Assembly (NCBI GenBank): GCA_000620185.1
Contig: JHVO01000011.1
Coordinates: 124,001-188,000 of the forward strand
Direction: 5' to 3'
DNA: 64,000 nucleotides
DNA from: Geodermatophilaceae bacterium URHB0062
GTDB taxonomy: Bacteria; Actinomycetota; Actinomycetes; Mycobacteriales; Geodermatophilaceae
The position numbers and the translations under genes were made by a program. The notes below the pieces were generated by a model. It had not been told where the DNA came from, did not search any database, and worked only from the letters and a program-made list of their open reading frames with translations. Positions 53,865 through 63,829 of the stretch are shown here, in pieces; the first letter of the stretch is position 1; each line of letters starts with the position of its first letter.

Positions 53865-55139
53865 TCAGGCGGTGGTCGCCGCCGCGGTGAGGAGGTCGCG
53901 GGTCAGCTCGATCTGCCACTCCCGCGCGCCACCGGCCCGCAGCGCCGCCGCGATCGTGTCGGCGTCGCGCGGATCGGGCGGGCTCCACATCAGCCGGCGC
54001 ACCAGGTCGGGCGAGAGCAGGTTCTCGACCGGAACCGAGTGCTTCGTCGAGAGCTCCGCGAGGCCGGCGCGGGCGGTCTGCAGGCGGGTGTGGGCGGCGG
54101 GGTCGCGGTCGGCCCAGCGGTTCACCGGAGGAGGCCCGTCGCCCGGCTTGCTGTGCAGCGGAAGCTCGTCCTCGGGCAGCGACTTGCCGCGCTTGAGCGC
54201 ACCGAACCAGGTGGCAACCAGCCGGCGGTTGGCCCGCCCGCGGAAGACCGGCAGCTCCAGCAGTCCGCCCTCGTTGGCCGGATCGGCCTGCACCGCTGCC
54301 ACCATGGCCGAGTCGGGCAGGACCCGTCCCGGAGCGATGTCGCGGTTGCGGGCCATGTCGTCGCGGGCCTGCCACAGCGAGCGCAGCATGCCGAGCTGGC
54401 GCCGGGAGCGCAGCCCGTGGACGCCGGACGTGCGGCGCCAGGGATCGCTCTTCGGCGCGGGCGGACCGGCGGCGAGGATCGCCTCGAACTCCTGCCGGGC
54501 CCACGCGGTCTTGCCCTGCTGCTCGAGGATCGCGGCGAGGGCGTCGCGGAGCTCGACCAGCACCTCGACGTCGAGGGCGGCGTAGATCAGCCACTCCTCG
54601 GGCAGCGGGCGGGTGCTCCAGTCGGCGGCGGAGTGGCCCTTCTGCAGCGAGTAACCCAGCAGCGACTCGACCACCGCGCCCAGGCCGACCCGCGGCAGCC
54701 CGGCCAGCCGCGCGGCCAGTTCGGTGTCGAAGATCCGCCGTGGCACCAGGCCGATCTCGGCCAGGCAGGGCAGGTCCTGGTTGGCCGCGTGCAGCACCCA
54801 CTCCGCGTCGGCGATCGCGTCCTGGATCACCGAGAGGTCGGGCAGCGGAACAGGGTCGAGCAGGCCGGTGCCCGAGCCGTTCCGGCGCAGCTGCACGAGG
54901 TAGGCCCGCTGCCCGTAGCGGTAGCCCGACGCTCGCTCGGCGTCGACCGCCACCGGGCCGGACCCGTCGCGCAGCGCCTCGGCGTACTCGACCAGCTGGG
55001 TCGAGGTCTCGATGACCGGTGGCAGCCCCTCGCGCGGAACGAGGAGCGGGGTGGGTTCCGGCGCGGACTCCTCCGCCGGTGCGCTGTGCGCCGCGGCCGG
55101 GACGTCGTCCTCCGGCCGGGGCGTGGCCTCGCTGCTCAG
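53865..55139 (-). CDS. rnd: HRDC domain ribonuclease D
   Basis: The protein (about 424 residues) has a DEDD 3'-5' exonuclease domain: GPVAVDAERASGYRYGQRAY (Asp, Glu), WVLHAANQDLPCLAEIGL (Asp) and WLIYAALDVEVLVELRDAL (Tyr, Asp). An HRDC domain follows (ARNRDIAPGRVLPDSAMVAA). It trims RNA 3' ends such as tRNA precursors. The start is unusual: the homologous N-terminus (SSEATPRPEDD) has no ATG/GTG/TTG, only a CTG at 55139 with GAAGG upstream and a CTGA overlap with a short upstream frame. The real start is therefore uncertain. Confidence 0.88.
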   Translation of the reverse strand: MSSEATPRPEDDVPAAAHSAPAEESAPEPTPLLVPREGLPPVIETSTQLVEYAEALRDGSGPVAVDAERASGYRYGQRAYLVQLRRNGSGTGLLDPVPLPDLSVIQDAIADAEWVLHAANQDLPCLAEIGLVPRRIFDTELAARLAGLPRVGLGAVVESLLGYSLQKGHSAADWSTRPLPEEWLIYAALDVEVLVELRDALAAILEQQGKTAWARQEFEAILAAGPPAPKSDPWRRTSGVHGLRSRRQLGMLRSLWQARDDMARNRDIAPGRVLPDSAMVAAVQADPANEGGLLELPVFRGRANRRLVATWFGALKRGKSLPEDELPLHSKPGDGPPPVNRWADRDPAAHTRLQTARAGLAELSTKHSVPVENLLSPDLVRRLMWSPPDPRDADTIAAALRAGGAREWQIELTRDLLTAAATTA

Positions 55140-55267
55140 TTGCCGTCCACCTTCTCGCCGGTGTCGTGATCCGCCCGCGTGCGGCGCGGGCCGTGCGGAG
55201 CGCGCCGCAGGGTGGTCACCAGCGGTCGCGGGCGCAGCGGGCGCGAGCCCGGCTGGCCCTCCCGATG

Positions 55268-55900
55268 TTAGAGAGTCTGCTCGTCCGGCCGGTCGGAGGG
55301 ATCCAGCAGCCGCACCCCGGGCGGCGGCAGACCGGCGGCGTTGCCGAGGACCTCGAGCCAGGCCAGCAGGTGCCGGTCCAGGTCGGTGGTCTCCGCCGTC
55401 CACGAGGCGCGCATCTCGACGTCGACGGTGTGCTCGGGGCCGGCCAGGTCGCCGAACCGCGTCGAGGCCGTGCGGGTCACCGTGCCGCCGACGTTGTGGT
55501 GTCCGGCGCCGGCCTCGGCCAGGGCGTCGGTGAGCCAGCTCCAGGCCACCTCGGAGAACATCGTGTCGTCGACGAGTTCCTCGTCCGTGGCGGCCGACAG
55601 GTAGCCGACGCACCGGGTGGTGCCGTTCCAGGACTCGTGGCCGTCGGGGTCGTAGAGCACGATGAAACGGGCGCTGGCGAGCTCGAGCTCGTCGTCGCCG
55701 TCCGGTTCGGCGACCCGGGCCGCGAGGGCGTGTGCGTACGGCGCGAGCCGCTGAGGTGCGGGGATGTGCTCCAGCACGATCTCCGGACGGGTGCGGACCT
55801 TCGCCAGCGCGTCGAGGGCGGCCCGGAACTCGACCGGGGGTTCGTCCCCTCCGGCGCTCGTGCCTCGTGACCCGGCACTGGCCAGGCTGTGCGGCTCCAC
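55268..55900 (-). CDS. DUF3000 protein
   Basis: The 210-residue protein shows [40 protein letters not shown]-like wording (here [20 protein letters not shown]) and [38 protein letters not shown] and [20 protein letters not shown] complete the pattern. These are the motifs of DUF3000, an actinobacterial family of unknown function next to hemE. TACCCT (complement of 55907-55912) ends 6 nt before the GTG, indicating a leaderless mRNA. It is transcribed towards RNase D. Confidence 0.9.
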   Translation of the reverse strand: MEPHSLASAGSRGTSAGGDEPPVEFRAALDALAKVRTRPEIVLEHIPAPQRLAPYAHALAARVAEPDGDDELELASARFIVLYDPDGHESWNGTTRCVGYLSAATDEELVDDTMFSEVAWSWLTDALAEAGAGHHNVGGTVTRTASTRFGDLAGPEHTVDVEMRASWTAETTDLDRHLLAWLEVLGNAAGLPPPGVRLLDPSDRPDEQTL

Positions 55901-56017
55901 CTCCGCAGGGTAGGCCGCCGAGTACCACACGGCGCACGACGCGCCGCAACCGTCCGGGTACTCCCGAGCATCACGGCCGGGACGGCGACCCAGCGGCATC
56001 TGGGAGGATCGACGCTC

Positions 56018-57106
56018 GTGACTCCCGCTGCCGGCACCGCTGCCGCCGATCCCGCCGTGCCCGATCCCGCGGACTCCGACCTCGTCCGGGCCGCGCGCGG
56101 CCTGCCGGTGAGCCGGACGCCGGTGTGGTTCATGCGCCAGGCCGGCCGCTCGCTGCCGGAGTACCGGGCCCTGCGCGCCGGGACGGCGATGCTCGAGGCC
56201 TGTCAGGACGCCGACCTGGTTACCGAGATCACGCTGCAGCCGGTCCGCCGGCACGGGGTGGACGCGGCGATCCTGTTCTCCGACATCGTCCTGCCGCTGG
56301 TGGTCGCCGGCCTCGACATCGAGATCAAGCCCGGCGTGGGGCCGGTCGTGGCCGCCCCGGTGCGGTCGGTCGCGGACGTCGACGCACTCCCGCCGCTGGA
56401 GCCCGAGCGGCTGGAGTTCCTGCAGACGGCGGTCCGGCAGCTGGTCGCCGAGCTCGGCGGTACCCCGCTGATCGGGTTCGCCGGCGCTCCGTTCACCCTC
56501 GCGACCTACCTCATCGAGGGCGGCCCCTCGAAGGAGCACGCCCGCACGAAGGCGTTCATGTACGCCGAGCCGGAGGCCTGGAGCCGGCTGCTCGACCGGC
56601 TCGCCGTCTCCGCGGCCATCTTCCTGCGGGCTCAGATCGACGCCGGGGCGGTCGCCGTCCAGCTGTTCGACTCGTGGGCCGGGGTGCTGTCGGCCGCCGA
56701 CTACGCGCACCGGGTGCTGCCGCACTCCCGCGCCGTGTTCGACGGCCTGGGCGATGCGCGGCTGGGGGAGGACAGAGTGCCGCGGATCCACTTCGGCGTG
56801 GGCACCGGCGAGCTGCTCCCCCTCATCGGGGACGCCGGCGCCGACGTGGTCGGCGTGGACTGGCGCGTGCCGCTGGACGAGGCCACCCGCCGGGTGGGCC
56901 CGGGCCGTTCGCTGCAGGGCAACCTCGACCCGGCGGTGCTCCTGGCCGACCGCGCGACCGTCGACCGAGAGGTGCGTCGGGTCGTGGCCGAGGGTGCCGC
57001 CGCGCGCGGGCACATCTTCAACCTCGGACACGGCGTCCTGCCGGAGACCGACCCGGACGTGCTCACGCACGTCGTCGACCTGGTGCACGAGCTCACGGCG
57101 CGATGA
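56018..57106 (+). CDS. hemE: Uroporphyrinogen decarboxylase
   Basis: The 362-residue enzyme has the N-terminal signature [20 protein letters not shown], then [20 protein letters not shown] and [31 protein letters not shown] and the C-terminal [16 protein letters not shown] follow. It decarboxylates uroporphyrinogen III to coproporphyrinogen III in the cytoplasm. GTG at 56018 follows GGGAGGA by 9 nt. It is the first gene of the heme operon and overlaps hemY by 4 nt (ATGA). Confidence 0.97.
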   Translation: MTPAAGTAAADPAVPDPADSDLVRAARGLPVSRTPVWFMRQAGRSLPEYRALRAGTAMLEACQDADLVTEITLQPVRRHGVDAAILFSDIVLPLVVAGLDIEIKPGVGPVVAAPVRSVADVDALPPLEPERLEFLQTAVRQLVAELGGTPLIGFAGAPFTLATYLIEGGPSKEHARTKAFMYAEPEAWSRLLDRLAVSAAIFLRAQIDAGAVAVQLFDSWAGVLSAADYAHRVLPHSRAVFDGLGDARLGEDRVPRIHFGVGTGELLPLIGDAGADVVGVDWRVPLDEATRRVGPGRSLQGNLDPAVLLADRATVDREVRRVVAEGAAARGHIFNLGHGVLPETDPDVLTHVVDLVHELTAR

Positions 57107-58536
57107 GCCGCCTGGTCGTCGTCGGGGCCGGCATCACGGGGCTCTCCGCCGCGTTCGAGTGGCACCGGCGCCGTCCCGACGACGAGATCGTCGTCCTGGA
57201 GGCCGGCGACCGGATCGGCGGGAAGCTGTACCGCGTCGAGCTGGCCGGCCACTGGTACGACACCGGGCCGGAGGCGGTGCTCGCCCGCGTGCCGGAGGCC
57301 GTCGGGCTGGTCGAGGCCCTGGGCCTGGGCGGCCGGCTGGTCGCGCCCGCCACGACCCAGGCGTCCGTGGTCCTGCCCGACGGGCGGTTCCCGCTGCCCG
57401 CGGGGACCGTCCTGGGCGTGCCCGCCTCGGCCGACGACGTCTCCGGCTTCCTCTCACCGGCGGGCGTGGACAGGGTGCGGGCCGAGGCCTCGCTCCCGCC
57501 GCTGCGGCTCGACGGGGACGTCGCCGTGGGCGGCCTGCTGCGCGAGCGGCTCGGCGACGAGGTGGTCGACCGGCTGGTCGAGCCGCTGCTCGGGGGTGTC
57601 TACGCCGGACGGGCCGACGAGCTGTCCCTGACCGCCACCATGCCGGCGCTGGCGGCGCAGCTCGCCCGGTCCGGGTCGGTCCTCGCCGCCGCGACGGCGG
57701 CCCGCGACGCCGGAACCCGCAGCCGCGGGGACGCCGACGGACCGGTGTTCGCCACGGTCACCGACGGCATCGGATCCCTGCCGGAGGCGCTGGTCGCGGC
57801 CTCCCGCGCCGTCGTCCGGCTGCGTACCCCGGCGCACGGGCTCCGCCGGACCCCGGGCGGCTTCGAGCTCTCCGTCGGCCCGGCGGCCGCGCCCGAGGTG
57901 CTGCCGGCCGACGTCGTCCTCGTGACCGCGCCCGCGCCGAAGGCCGCGCGGCTGCTGAGCGAGGCGGTGCCCGGCGCGGCGGAGCCGCTGCGGGGCATCC
58001 CGTACGCCTCGATGGCCGTGGTCGCGATGGCGTTCCCGGCCCAGGACGTCGCCGCCGGGTCGGGGCTGCTCGTGCCCCCCGTGACCGGCCGGCTGGTCAA
58101 GGGCGTCACGGTGTCGTCGGCGAAGTGGCCGCACCTGGCGGGGGAGACGCTGCTGGTCCGCTCGTCGGTCGGCCGGTTCCGCGACGAGTCGGAGCTCCAG
58201 CGCTCGGACGACGACCTGACCGCCGCCGTGGTCGCCGACGTCGCGGACCTGCTCGGCCTCTCCCGGCCCGAGCCGCTGGAGACGCGCCTGATCCGCTGGG
58301 GCGGCGGGCTGCCGCAGTACCTGGTCGGGCACCCGGCGCGGGTCGCCGCGATCCGCGCGGCCGTCGCGGACGTGCCCGGACTCGGGATCGCGGGTGCCGC
58401 CTTCGAGGGTGTGGGCGTGCCGGCCTGCATCCGCGACGCCCACCGCGCCGTCGACGCACTGCTCGGCCGAGCCGTGGCGGAGGCCACGTCGGCGTCGGGC
58501 ATCAGCGGGTGCCCTCCGCTGTTGGGATCGGGGTGA
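57103..58536 (+). CDS. hemY: Coproporphyrinogen III oxidase (HemY/CgoX)
   Basis: The 477-residue flavoprotein has the FAD dinucleotide motif [19 protein letters not shown] (about 5-23), then [20 protein letters not shown]. The C-terminal flavin segment is [20 protein letters not shown]. It was long called protoporphyrinogen oxidase. In actinobacteria it oxidises coproporphyrinogen III to coproporphyrin III, the step before ferrochelatase and HemQ. The presence of hemQ in the same operon supports that branch. It overlaps hemE and the following small gene. Confidence 0.93.
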   Translation: MSRLVVVGAGITGLSAAFEWHRRRPDDEIVVLEAGDRIGGKLYRVELAGHWYDTGPEAVLARVPEAVGLVEALGLGGRLVAPATTQASVVLPDGRFPLPAGTVLGVPASADDVSGFLSPAGVDRVRAEASLPPLRLDGDVAVGGLLRERLGDEVVDRLVEPLLGGVYAGRADELSLTATMPALAAQLARSGSVLAAATAARDAGTRSRGDADGPVFATVTDGIGSLPEALVAASRAVVRLRTPAHGLRRTPGGFELSVGPAAAPEVLPADVVLVTAPAPKAARLLSEAVPGAAEPLRGIPYASMAVVAMAFPAQDVAAGSGLLVPPVTGRLVKGVTVSSAKWPHLAGETLLVRSSVGRFRDESELQRSDDDLTAAVVADVADLLGLSRPEPLETRLIRWGGGLPQYLVGHPARVAAIRAAVADVPGLGIAGAAFEGVGVPACIRDAHRAVDALLGRAVAEATSASGISGCPPLLGSG

Positions 58537-58697
58537 CAACCATGCACCATCCGAACGACCAGATCCGATCCTCATCCCGCCGACCCGATCGCTGCCTGCG
58601 CCACCACGTGTGGATGGCCGCCTGTGACGTGTGCCGCGACGTCCGCGCCGACCTGCTCAGCAGCCCCGCCGGCAAGGGCTCCGCGCCGACCCCCTGA
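58533..58697 (+). CDS. Small Cys/His-rich protein in the heme operon, 54 aa
   Basis: GTG at 58533 overlaps the hemY stop (GTGA); an ATG at 58542 is the alternative start and would give 51 residues. The sequence contains CLRHHVWMAACDVCRDVRAD, with three Cys and two His spaced as CxxHH-x6-CxxC, a possible zinc or heme/iron site. It is hydrophilic with no membrane segment. Its place between hemY and hemQ, 60 nt before the latter, suggests a role in heme synthesis or sensing, which is inference. I know no family name for it. Confidence 0.6.
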   Translation: MTTMHHPNDQIRSSSRRPDRCLRHHVWMAACDVCRDVRADLLSSPAGKGSAPTP

Positions 58698-58757
58698 CGC
58701 GATGACCGCCGTCCGGGCCCCCCAGGGCCTCTTCCGCGACCGAGGGACAATGGCCTC

Positions 58758-59483
58758 ATGAGCGAGCAGCAGACCGACGAGCAGGCCCGGAGCATCGGCA
58801 AGCGGGCGAACGAACTGAACGCCTCCATCCGGTACACGATGTGGTCGGTGTTCAAGCTCGCTCGGCCGCTCGGCGACGACCAGCGGTCCGCCGCCGCCGA
58901 CGAGGCCGAGGCGCTGCTCGACGAGCTGGCCGGCAAGGACGTCGTCGTCCGCGGGGTCTACGACGTCGCGGGCCTGCGGGCCGACGCCGACCTCATGGTC
59001 TGGTGGCACGCCGAGACGGCCGAGGCGCTGCAGGAGGCATACACCCGGCTGCGCCGCACGACGCTGGGCCGCCACCTCGACCCGGTGTGGTCGCAGATGG
59101 CGCTGCACCGGCCGGCGGAGTTCAACCGCAGCCACATCCCGGCGTTCCTCGCCGACGAGGAGCCGCGCCGCTGGGTCTGCGTCTACCCGTTCGTGCGCTC
59201 GTACGAGTGGTACCTCCTGCCCGACGAGGAGCGCCGCTTCATGCTGGCCGAGCACGGGAAGATGGCGCGCGGCTACCCCGACGTCCGGGCCAACACCGTG
59301 GCCTCGTTCGCCCTCGGCGACTACGAATGGATGCTCGCCTTCGAGGCTGACGAGCTGCACCGCATCGTCGACCTGATGCGCGAGCTTCGGGCCGCGACCG
59401 CGCGGCGGCACGTCCGCGAGGAGGTGCCGTTCTACACCGGCATCCGCAAGCCGATCTCGGAGCTGGTCAACGACCTCGCCTGA
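58758..59483 (+). CDS. hemQ: Coproheme decarboxylase (HemQ/ChdC)
   Basis: The 241-residue protein belongs to the chlorite-dismutase-like HemQ family: [39 protein letters not shown], then [18 protein letters not shown] with conserved tyrosines. [20 protein letters not shown] carries the proximal heme His166. It converts coproheme to heme b using peroxide, the last step of the coproporphyrin-dependent pathway. GACAAT at 58746-58751 ends 6 nt before the ATG, so it may also have its own leaderless transcript. Confidence 0.96.
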   Translation: MSEQQTDEQARSIGKRANELNASIRYTMWSVFKLARPLGDDQRSAAADEAEALLDELAGKDVVVRGVYDVAGLRADADLMVWWHAETAEALQEAYTRLRRTTLGRHLDPVWSQMALHRPAEFNRSHIPAFLADEEPRRWVCVYPFVRSYEWYLLPDEERRFMLAEHGKMARGYPDVRANTVASFALGDYEWMLAFEADELHRIVDLMRELRAATARRHVREEVPFYTGIRKPISELVNDLA

Positions 59484-59554
59484 GCGGCCTCGTTCTCCCT
59501 GAACCTGCTGGCCAGGGAGCGAAAACTGTCGTACCCCTCGCCTACCGTGCGGGC

Positions 59555-61081
59555 ATGTTCCCTCCGGAGGCGTTCGGTGTCGGCGTGACGGTCGCCGAGC
59601 TGAGCCCCGTCCGGTGGGACGACGTGGCGCTGCCGGCGGGGGTCGTGTCGCGGCCGTCCCGGATCGGTGACCTGTTGCCCGTGGAGCTGATGACGCCGGA
59701 GCAGAAGGCGGCGCAGTTGCAGCGGGTGGCGGAGGCGGAGGCGGTGCTGGCCGCCTTCAAGGCCGAGCTGGTGGTGGGGCTGGCCGCCGACCGGCCGGCG
59801 AGCGACGACCGGCGGCGGAGTCAGCCGGGGGCGGCGTCGGGGGAGTGGGCGGCGCAGCTGCTCGACGAGGGCGTGTCGGAGTTCTTCCCCGACGAGCTGG
59901 CGCTGGTGCTGAACTGCTCGCGGGCCGGGGCGACGCAGCTGTGGGAGTGGGCGACGACGTTGCGGCGGCGGTTGCCGGCGACCTGGGCGGCGTTGGCCGA
60001 CGGGTGGCTGGACTGGCCGCGGGCACGGGCGATCGCCGCGGAGCTGGGCTGGCCGGCCCGTGAGTCCCCGGATGACGTGGTGGCCGCGGTCGAGCGGGTG
60101 GTGTTGCCGCAGGCGACGGGGTTGTCGGTCACCCGGCTGCGGGCGCTGGTGCGCAGGGAGCTGATCAAGGTCGACCCGGCCGCCGGCGACCGGCGCCGGA
60201 AGAAGGCCCAGCGGGATGCCGACGTCACCGTGCGCGGTCTGGGCGACGGCATGGGGGAGTTGCGGGCGACGATGCCCTATCCCGACGCGGCCCAGATACG
60301 GGCCACGGCCGACGCGCACGCCCGGGCGGCCAAGGCGGCCGGTGACGGTCGGCCGATCGGGCAGCTGCGCAGCGCGGCCCTGCACGACCTGGTGACCCGA
60401 CCCGAGCAGGCACGGCCGACGGTGTCTGCGCACCTGGAGGTGGTCGCCGCGCTGGACACGCTCGAGTCCGCCGCCGCCGGAGCTCCCGGCATGGGCCGGG
60501 AGCCGGTGCTGGTCGACGGGGAGCCGGTGACCGCTGCCCTCGCCCGTGAACTGCTGGAACGGCTCGACGCGCTGTGCCCGGGCGGGCTGCAGGCGCCGAC
60601 CGACGGCACCCTGACGATCTCGGTCACCGACGAGGACGGGCGGCTGCTCGCCGCGGTCACCCGCCGCGAGCTCGAGCGGGCCGTCCGCCGCGGCGAGGGG
60701 CTGTGTCCCCCACCCGGGATCGACCAGTACGAGCCCACCCCGGCCCAGCAGCGTTTCGCGCGGACCCGGGACCGCACCTGCCGGCATCCCGGCTGCGGCA
60801 ACGGCGCCGGCTGGGCCGACCTCGACCACGTGGTTCCGCACTCCCAGGGCGGGGAGACCGACTGCGTCAACCTGTGCTGCCTGTGCCGACGTCACCACCG
60901 CCTGAAGACCCACGCCAACGGCTGGATCTACGTGATCACCCCCGACGGCGTGCTCACCGTGATCACACCCAGCGGTGTCACCCGGGTCAGCCGGCCACCG
61001 GGCATGCGCGCGGACGACGACGGCATCCTGCACGTGACCGCCGAACGAGACGGTCAGCCCGACGATCCGCCGCCGTTCTAG
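59555..61081 (+). CDS. DUF222 and HNH endonuclease domain protein
   Basis: The 508-residue protein has an N-terminal DUF222 region (LMTPEQKAAQLQRVAEAEAV, DWPRARAIAAELGWPA) and a C-terminal HNH nuclease domain. The nuclease domain shows CRHPGCGNGAGWADLDHVVP, then CVNLCCLCRRHHRLKTHANG, with paired Cys for zinc and the DHV/HH catalytic core. Such proteins are often multicopy in actinobacteria and of unknown purpose. TACCGT at 59543-59548 ends 6 nt before the ATG, and there is no ribosome-binding site, so it is probably leaderless. It converges on msrB with 4 nt between stops. Confidence 0.92.
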   Translation: MFPPEAFGVGVTVAELSPVRWDDVALPAGVVSRPSRIGDLLPVELMTPEQKAAQLQRVAEAEAVLAAFKAELVVGLAADRPASDDRRRSQPGAASGEWAAQLLDEGVSEFFPDELALVLNCSRAGATQLWEWATTLRRRLPATWAALADGWLDWPRARAIAAELGWPARESPDDVVAAVERVVLPQATGLSVTRLRALVRRELIKVDPAAGDRRRKKAQRDADVTVRGLGDGMGELRATMPYPDAAQIRATADAHARAAKAAGDGRPIGQLRSAALHDLVTRPEQARPTVSAHLEVVAALDTLESAAAGAPGMGREPVLVDGEPVTAALARELLERLDALCPGGLQAPTDGTLTISVTDEDGRLLAAVTRRELERAVRRGEGLCPPPGIDQYEPTPAQQRFARTRDRTCRHPGCGNGAGWADLDHVVPHSQGGETDCVNLCCLCRRHHRLKTHANGWIYVITPDGVLTVITPSGVTRVSRPPGMRADDDGILHVTAERDGQPDDPPPF

Positions 61082-61085
61082 CGGC

Positions 61086-61502
61086 TCAGCCCTCGGCGGG
61101 TACGAGCCGGATGCTGACGGAGTTGATGCAGTAGCGGTCGCCGGTGGGCGTCTGCGGGGCGTCGTCGAACAGGTGGCCCAGGTGGCTGTGGCAGGTGCCG
61201 CACAGCACCTCGGTGCGGATCATGCCGTGGCTGCGGTCCTCGCGGAGGATCACGTTGTCCTCGGCCGAGGCCTCGTAGAACGACGGCCAGCCACAGTGCG
61301 AGTCGAACTTCGTCTGCGACCGGAAGAGCTCCGCGCCGCACGCCCGGCACTCGTAGACACCGACGGTCTTGGTGTCGACGTACTCACCGGTCCAGGGGCG
61401 CTCGGTACCCGCTTGGCGCAGGACGGCGTACTCCTCGGGCGAGAGCTGCGCGCGCCACTCCTCGTCGGTCTTGCTCACGGCCGGCTGCTTCGACGTGGTC
61501 AT
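61086..61502 (-). CDS. msrB: Peptide-methionine (R)-S-oxide reductase
   Basis: The 138-residue enzyme has zinc Cys pairs (ECRACGAELF, LCGTCHSHLGHLFDD), the motif SHCGWPSFYEA and the catalytic Cys in DRYCINSVSIRLVP. It reduces methionine-R-sulfoxide in proteins. ATG at 61502 is preceded by TACCGT (complement of 61509-61514) at 6 nt and lacks a ribosome-binding site, so the mRNA is probably leaderless. Confidence 0.96.
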   Translation of the reverse strand: MTTSKQPAVSKTDEEWRAQLSPEEYAVLRQAGTERPWTGEYVDTKTVGVYECRACGAELFRSQTKFDSHCGWPSFYEASAEDNVILREDRSHGMIRTEVLCGTCHSHLGHLFDDAPQTPTGDRYCINSVSIRLVPAEG

Positions 61503-61514
61503 GCTCCAACGGTA

Positions 61515-61556
61515 CGGCGGCCGCGCCACCCCCGAGCAGGGGTGACGCGGCCGCCG
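61515..61556 (-). terminator. Hairpin terminator behind the nuclease gene
   Basis: CGGCGGCCGCGCCACCCC (61515-61532) pairs with 61539-61556 with one mismatch and a 6-nt loop, 17 nt after the nuclease stop. It also sits just upstream of the msrB -10 element and would insulate msrB from read-through. Confidence 0.75.
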
Positions 61557-61573
61557 TGTGCCGAACGCCAGGA

Positions 61574-63829
61574 TCAGCGGCGGCCCTTGCCCTCCGCGGG
61601 GGTGCCGGTCTTGGTGTCCACGCCGACCAGGGTCGGGTTGTGGTCACTGGCCCGGAACGCGTACGGCGCGTAGAGGCCCTCGTAGGCAGCGTCGTACTCG
61701 TAGGCGAACGACTCCGTGGCGTTGATGTCCCAGATCGTGTGGCCGGTGACCTTCGGCAGCATCGTCGCGGTCGCGAACACGTGGTCGAGCGAACCCGACC
61801 CGCCCTGGAACACATAGCTGTATTCGCCCGGCGTGAAGACCTCGGTGAAGCCGGCGCTCCGGAGGACGTCGAGCGGGTCCTCGTTCCGATAGGAGTTGAA
61901 GTCGCCGGTCAGCAGCACGTCGGGGTCTCCCGCGGTCGCTGCGACCTCGACGGCGAACGCCGCGAGGGCAGTCGCCTGCGCGACGCGGTCGCCGTTGCAG
62001 TTCCCCTGCTGCGGGTCGTCGCTCCCCGCACCGCAGCCGCTGCCCTTCGACTTCAGGTGGTTGGCGATCACCGAGAACACCTCCCCGCGCGAGCGGAAGG
62101 TCTGCGCGATCGGCTCCCGGGCGTTGTCCCAGACCACGCCCTCCACCGGCTTCATCGGCTCGCCGACGGGAGATGCCGCACTGACCCGGTAGATGATCGC
62201 GTTGGTGATCACGTCGCTGGCCTCATGCGCCCGGACGTAGCGCCACGTGTCCGGGCCCTGCGCCTGGTTGAGCGCGTCGACCAAGGTCTCGAGCGCCCGG
62301 TACGGGGTCTCCGGCGTGAGGATCGCCGAGTTCTCGATCTCGTGCAGCGTGATGACGTCGGCGTCCAGAGCGGTGATCGCCGTGACGATCTTCGCCTGCT
62401 GCTCCGCCAGCTCGTCGGCGTCGGTCGCGCCGCGGGCCTTGTCCCCGAACTCGCTGGGGAAGTCGACGAAGTAGTTCAGCACGTTGAAGTCGGCGATCCT
62501 GAGGTCACCGCCTACGGCGTCCGGTGCGACCGGGCGCGGGTTGGTCGCGGCGAACGTCGTCCCCTCGGACGTGCCGTCGGCCGGTTCGAACCGGTAGGAC
62601 GCCAGCCGCTGGCTGAGGACGACCGGCTCGAGCACCGCGGTGTCACCGACCCGGACCGGGTCGTCGACCGTCAGGTACGGCGGCGCCGCGGGTGGGGCCT
62701 GGGTGTTGAGCTGTGCGGAGACGCCGTCGTCCAACACGATCGAACGGCGGGCGTTCTCGGCCGCCACCGCCGCCGCTGCGGGGCCGGGCTCGGCGGCCTC
62801 CGTCGCGGTGACCAGCCGGCCGCCCTGGGCGAGCTGGATCTCGCCGAACGTGTCAAGGCTGAAGACCTCCGTGACCGTGAGATCCGCCGTCGGCGCCACG
62901 AACATGCCCTCGAGCGCCTCGCGCTGGGCGTCGCTCGACGGCAGCGGCAGGTCGGTCGGGGCGGGCAGCATGCCAGAGCCGGTGATCTGGACGCTGTCCT
63001 GGCTGATCTCGGTGAGGTTGTTGAACTCGCTGACCTTGCCGATGACGGTGACCTGGTCGCCGAGCGCGACCTGAGGCGCGCGGCTGCCGAAGACGAAGAT
63101 GCCGTCGGAGGTGGACGGGTCGCCGTCCCCGGCGTCCTGGACGAAGAAGCCGGACAGGCCCTGCTGGGTGTCGCCGACGACCGTGCCCGCGATGGTCACC
63201 GTGGCGCCCTGACAGGGGCTGGCAGCGCCGTCGCCCTGGACCTCGCCGATGGGCACCGTGCGCACTCCGGCGCACAGCGGCTCGGCGTCGGGGGCGAACG
63301 TGCTCGCCTTCGGACCCGACCAGACGCCGGTGGCCAGGTCGCGCTGCAGGGACTGTCCGGCGGGCTCTGTGCCGGCCTCCCGGACGCCGATGCTGACGCT
63401 GCGCATGCCGTCCGCCGGGCCGCCGACCGCCGTGAACGTGCCCTCGTACGAGAGAAACTCGATGACCGCGCCGCTCGGGGCGATGAGGGCCACGCCGTCG
63501 GGGTCGCCGTTCTGGATGCCGTTCGACGGGTAGGGCGTCGTAGCGGCGTTCTGGCCGGTGGCCGGCCGGGACACGGGCCGGGTGTCGTACACCCCTCCGC
63601 CGTTCCCGTTGTAGAGGACGAGGGTCAACCCCTTGAGGTCCACCGACGACGGGGCGGTGACCTCGATCGCCTCACCGGTGTCGGTGCCGCTGTTGTCGTA
63701 GTGGATCTCGGTGATGCGGGCATCGGTCGGGGTGGCGGACGCGGCCGGTGCGAACACCAGGCCGCCCGAGACGAGTGAACCGACGGCGACGCCGAGCACG
63801 GCGGCGCTGGAGCGTTTGCGTGTGGACAC
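61574..63829 (-). CDS. Secreted ExeM/NucH-type endonuclease
   Basis: The 751-residue protein has a Sec signal peptide (SSAAVLGVAVGSLVSGGLVF, cleavage near ASA-TP). A lamin-tail-like domain comes first (ARITEIHYDNSGTDTGEAIE), then an OB-like middle domain (ATVTIAGTVVGDTQQGLSGF). The C-terminal endonuclease/exonuclease/phosphatase domain has NVLNYFVDFPSEFG, ITLHEIENSAI (metal Glu), VIANHLKSKGSGC, LLTGDFNSYRNEDP and FRASDHNPTLVG (catalytic His). It degrades extracellular DNA, probably for phosphate or nutrient gain. No sortase motif or C-terminal anchor is visible, so it is released. GTG at 63829 follows GAGGAGA. Confidence 0.92.
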   Translation of the reverse strand: MSTRKRSSAAVLGVAVGSLVSGGLVFAPAASATPTDARITEIHYDNSGTDTGEAIEVTAPSSVDLKGLTLVLYNGNGGGVYDTRPVSRPATGQNAATTPYPSNGIQNGDPDGVALIAPSGAVIEFLSYEGTFTAVGGPADGMRSVSIGVREAGTEPAGQSLQRDLATGVWSGPKASTFAPDAEPLCAGVRTVPIGEVQGDGAASPCQGATVTIAGTVVGDTQQGLSGFFVQDAGDGDPSTSDGIFVFGSRAPQVALGDQVTVIGKVSEFNNLTEISQDSVQITGSGMLPAPTDLPLPSSDAQREALEGMFVAPTADLTVTEVFSLDTFGEIQLAQGGRLVTATEAAEPGPAAAAVAAENARRSIVLDDGVSAQLNTQAPPAAPPYLTVDDPVRVGDTAVLEPVVLSQRLASYRFEPADGTSEGTTFAATNPRPVAPDAVGGDLRIADFNVLNYFVDFPSEFGDKARGATDADELAEQQAKIVTAITALDADVITLHEIENSAILTPETPYRALETLVDALNQAQGPDTWRYVRAHEASDVITNAIIYRVSAASPVGEPMKPVEGVVWDNAREPIAQTFRSRGEVFSVIANHLKSKGSGCGAGSDDPQQGNCNGDRVAQATALAAFAVEVAATAGDPDVLLTGDFNSYRNEDPLDVLRSAGFTEVFTPGEYSYVFQGGSGSLDHVFATATMLPKVTGHTIWDINATESFAYEYDAAYEGLYAPYAFRASDHNPTLVGVDTKTGTPAEGKGRR

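Noticed and set aside
61515-61556. Hairpin upstream of msrB considered as a regulatory site of msrB
   Set aside because: It lies 17 nt after the nuclease stop and upstream of the msrB -10, so it is not part of the msrB transcript and is better read as the terminator of the nuclease gene.
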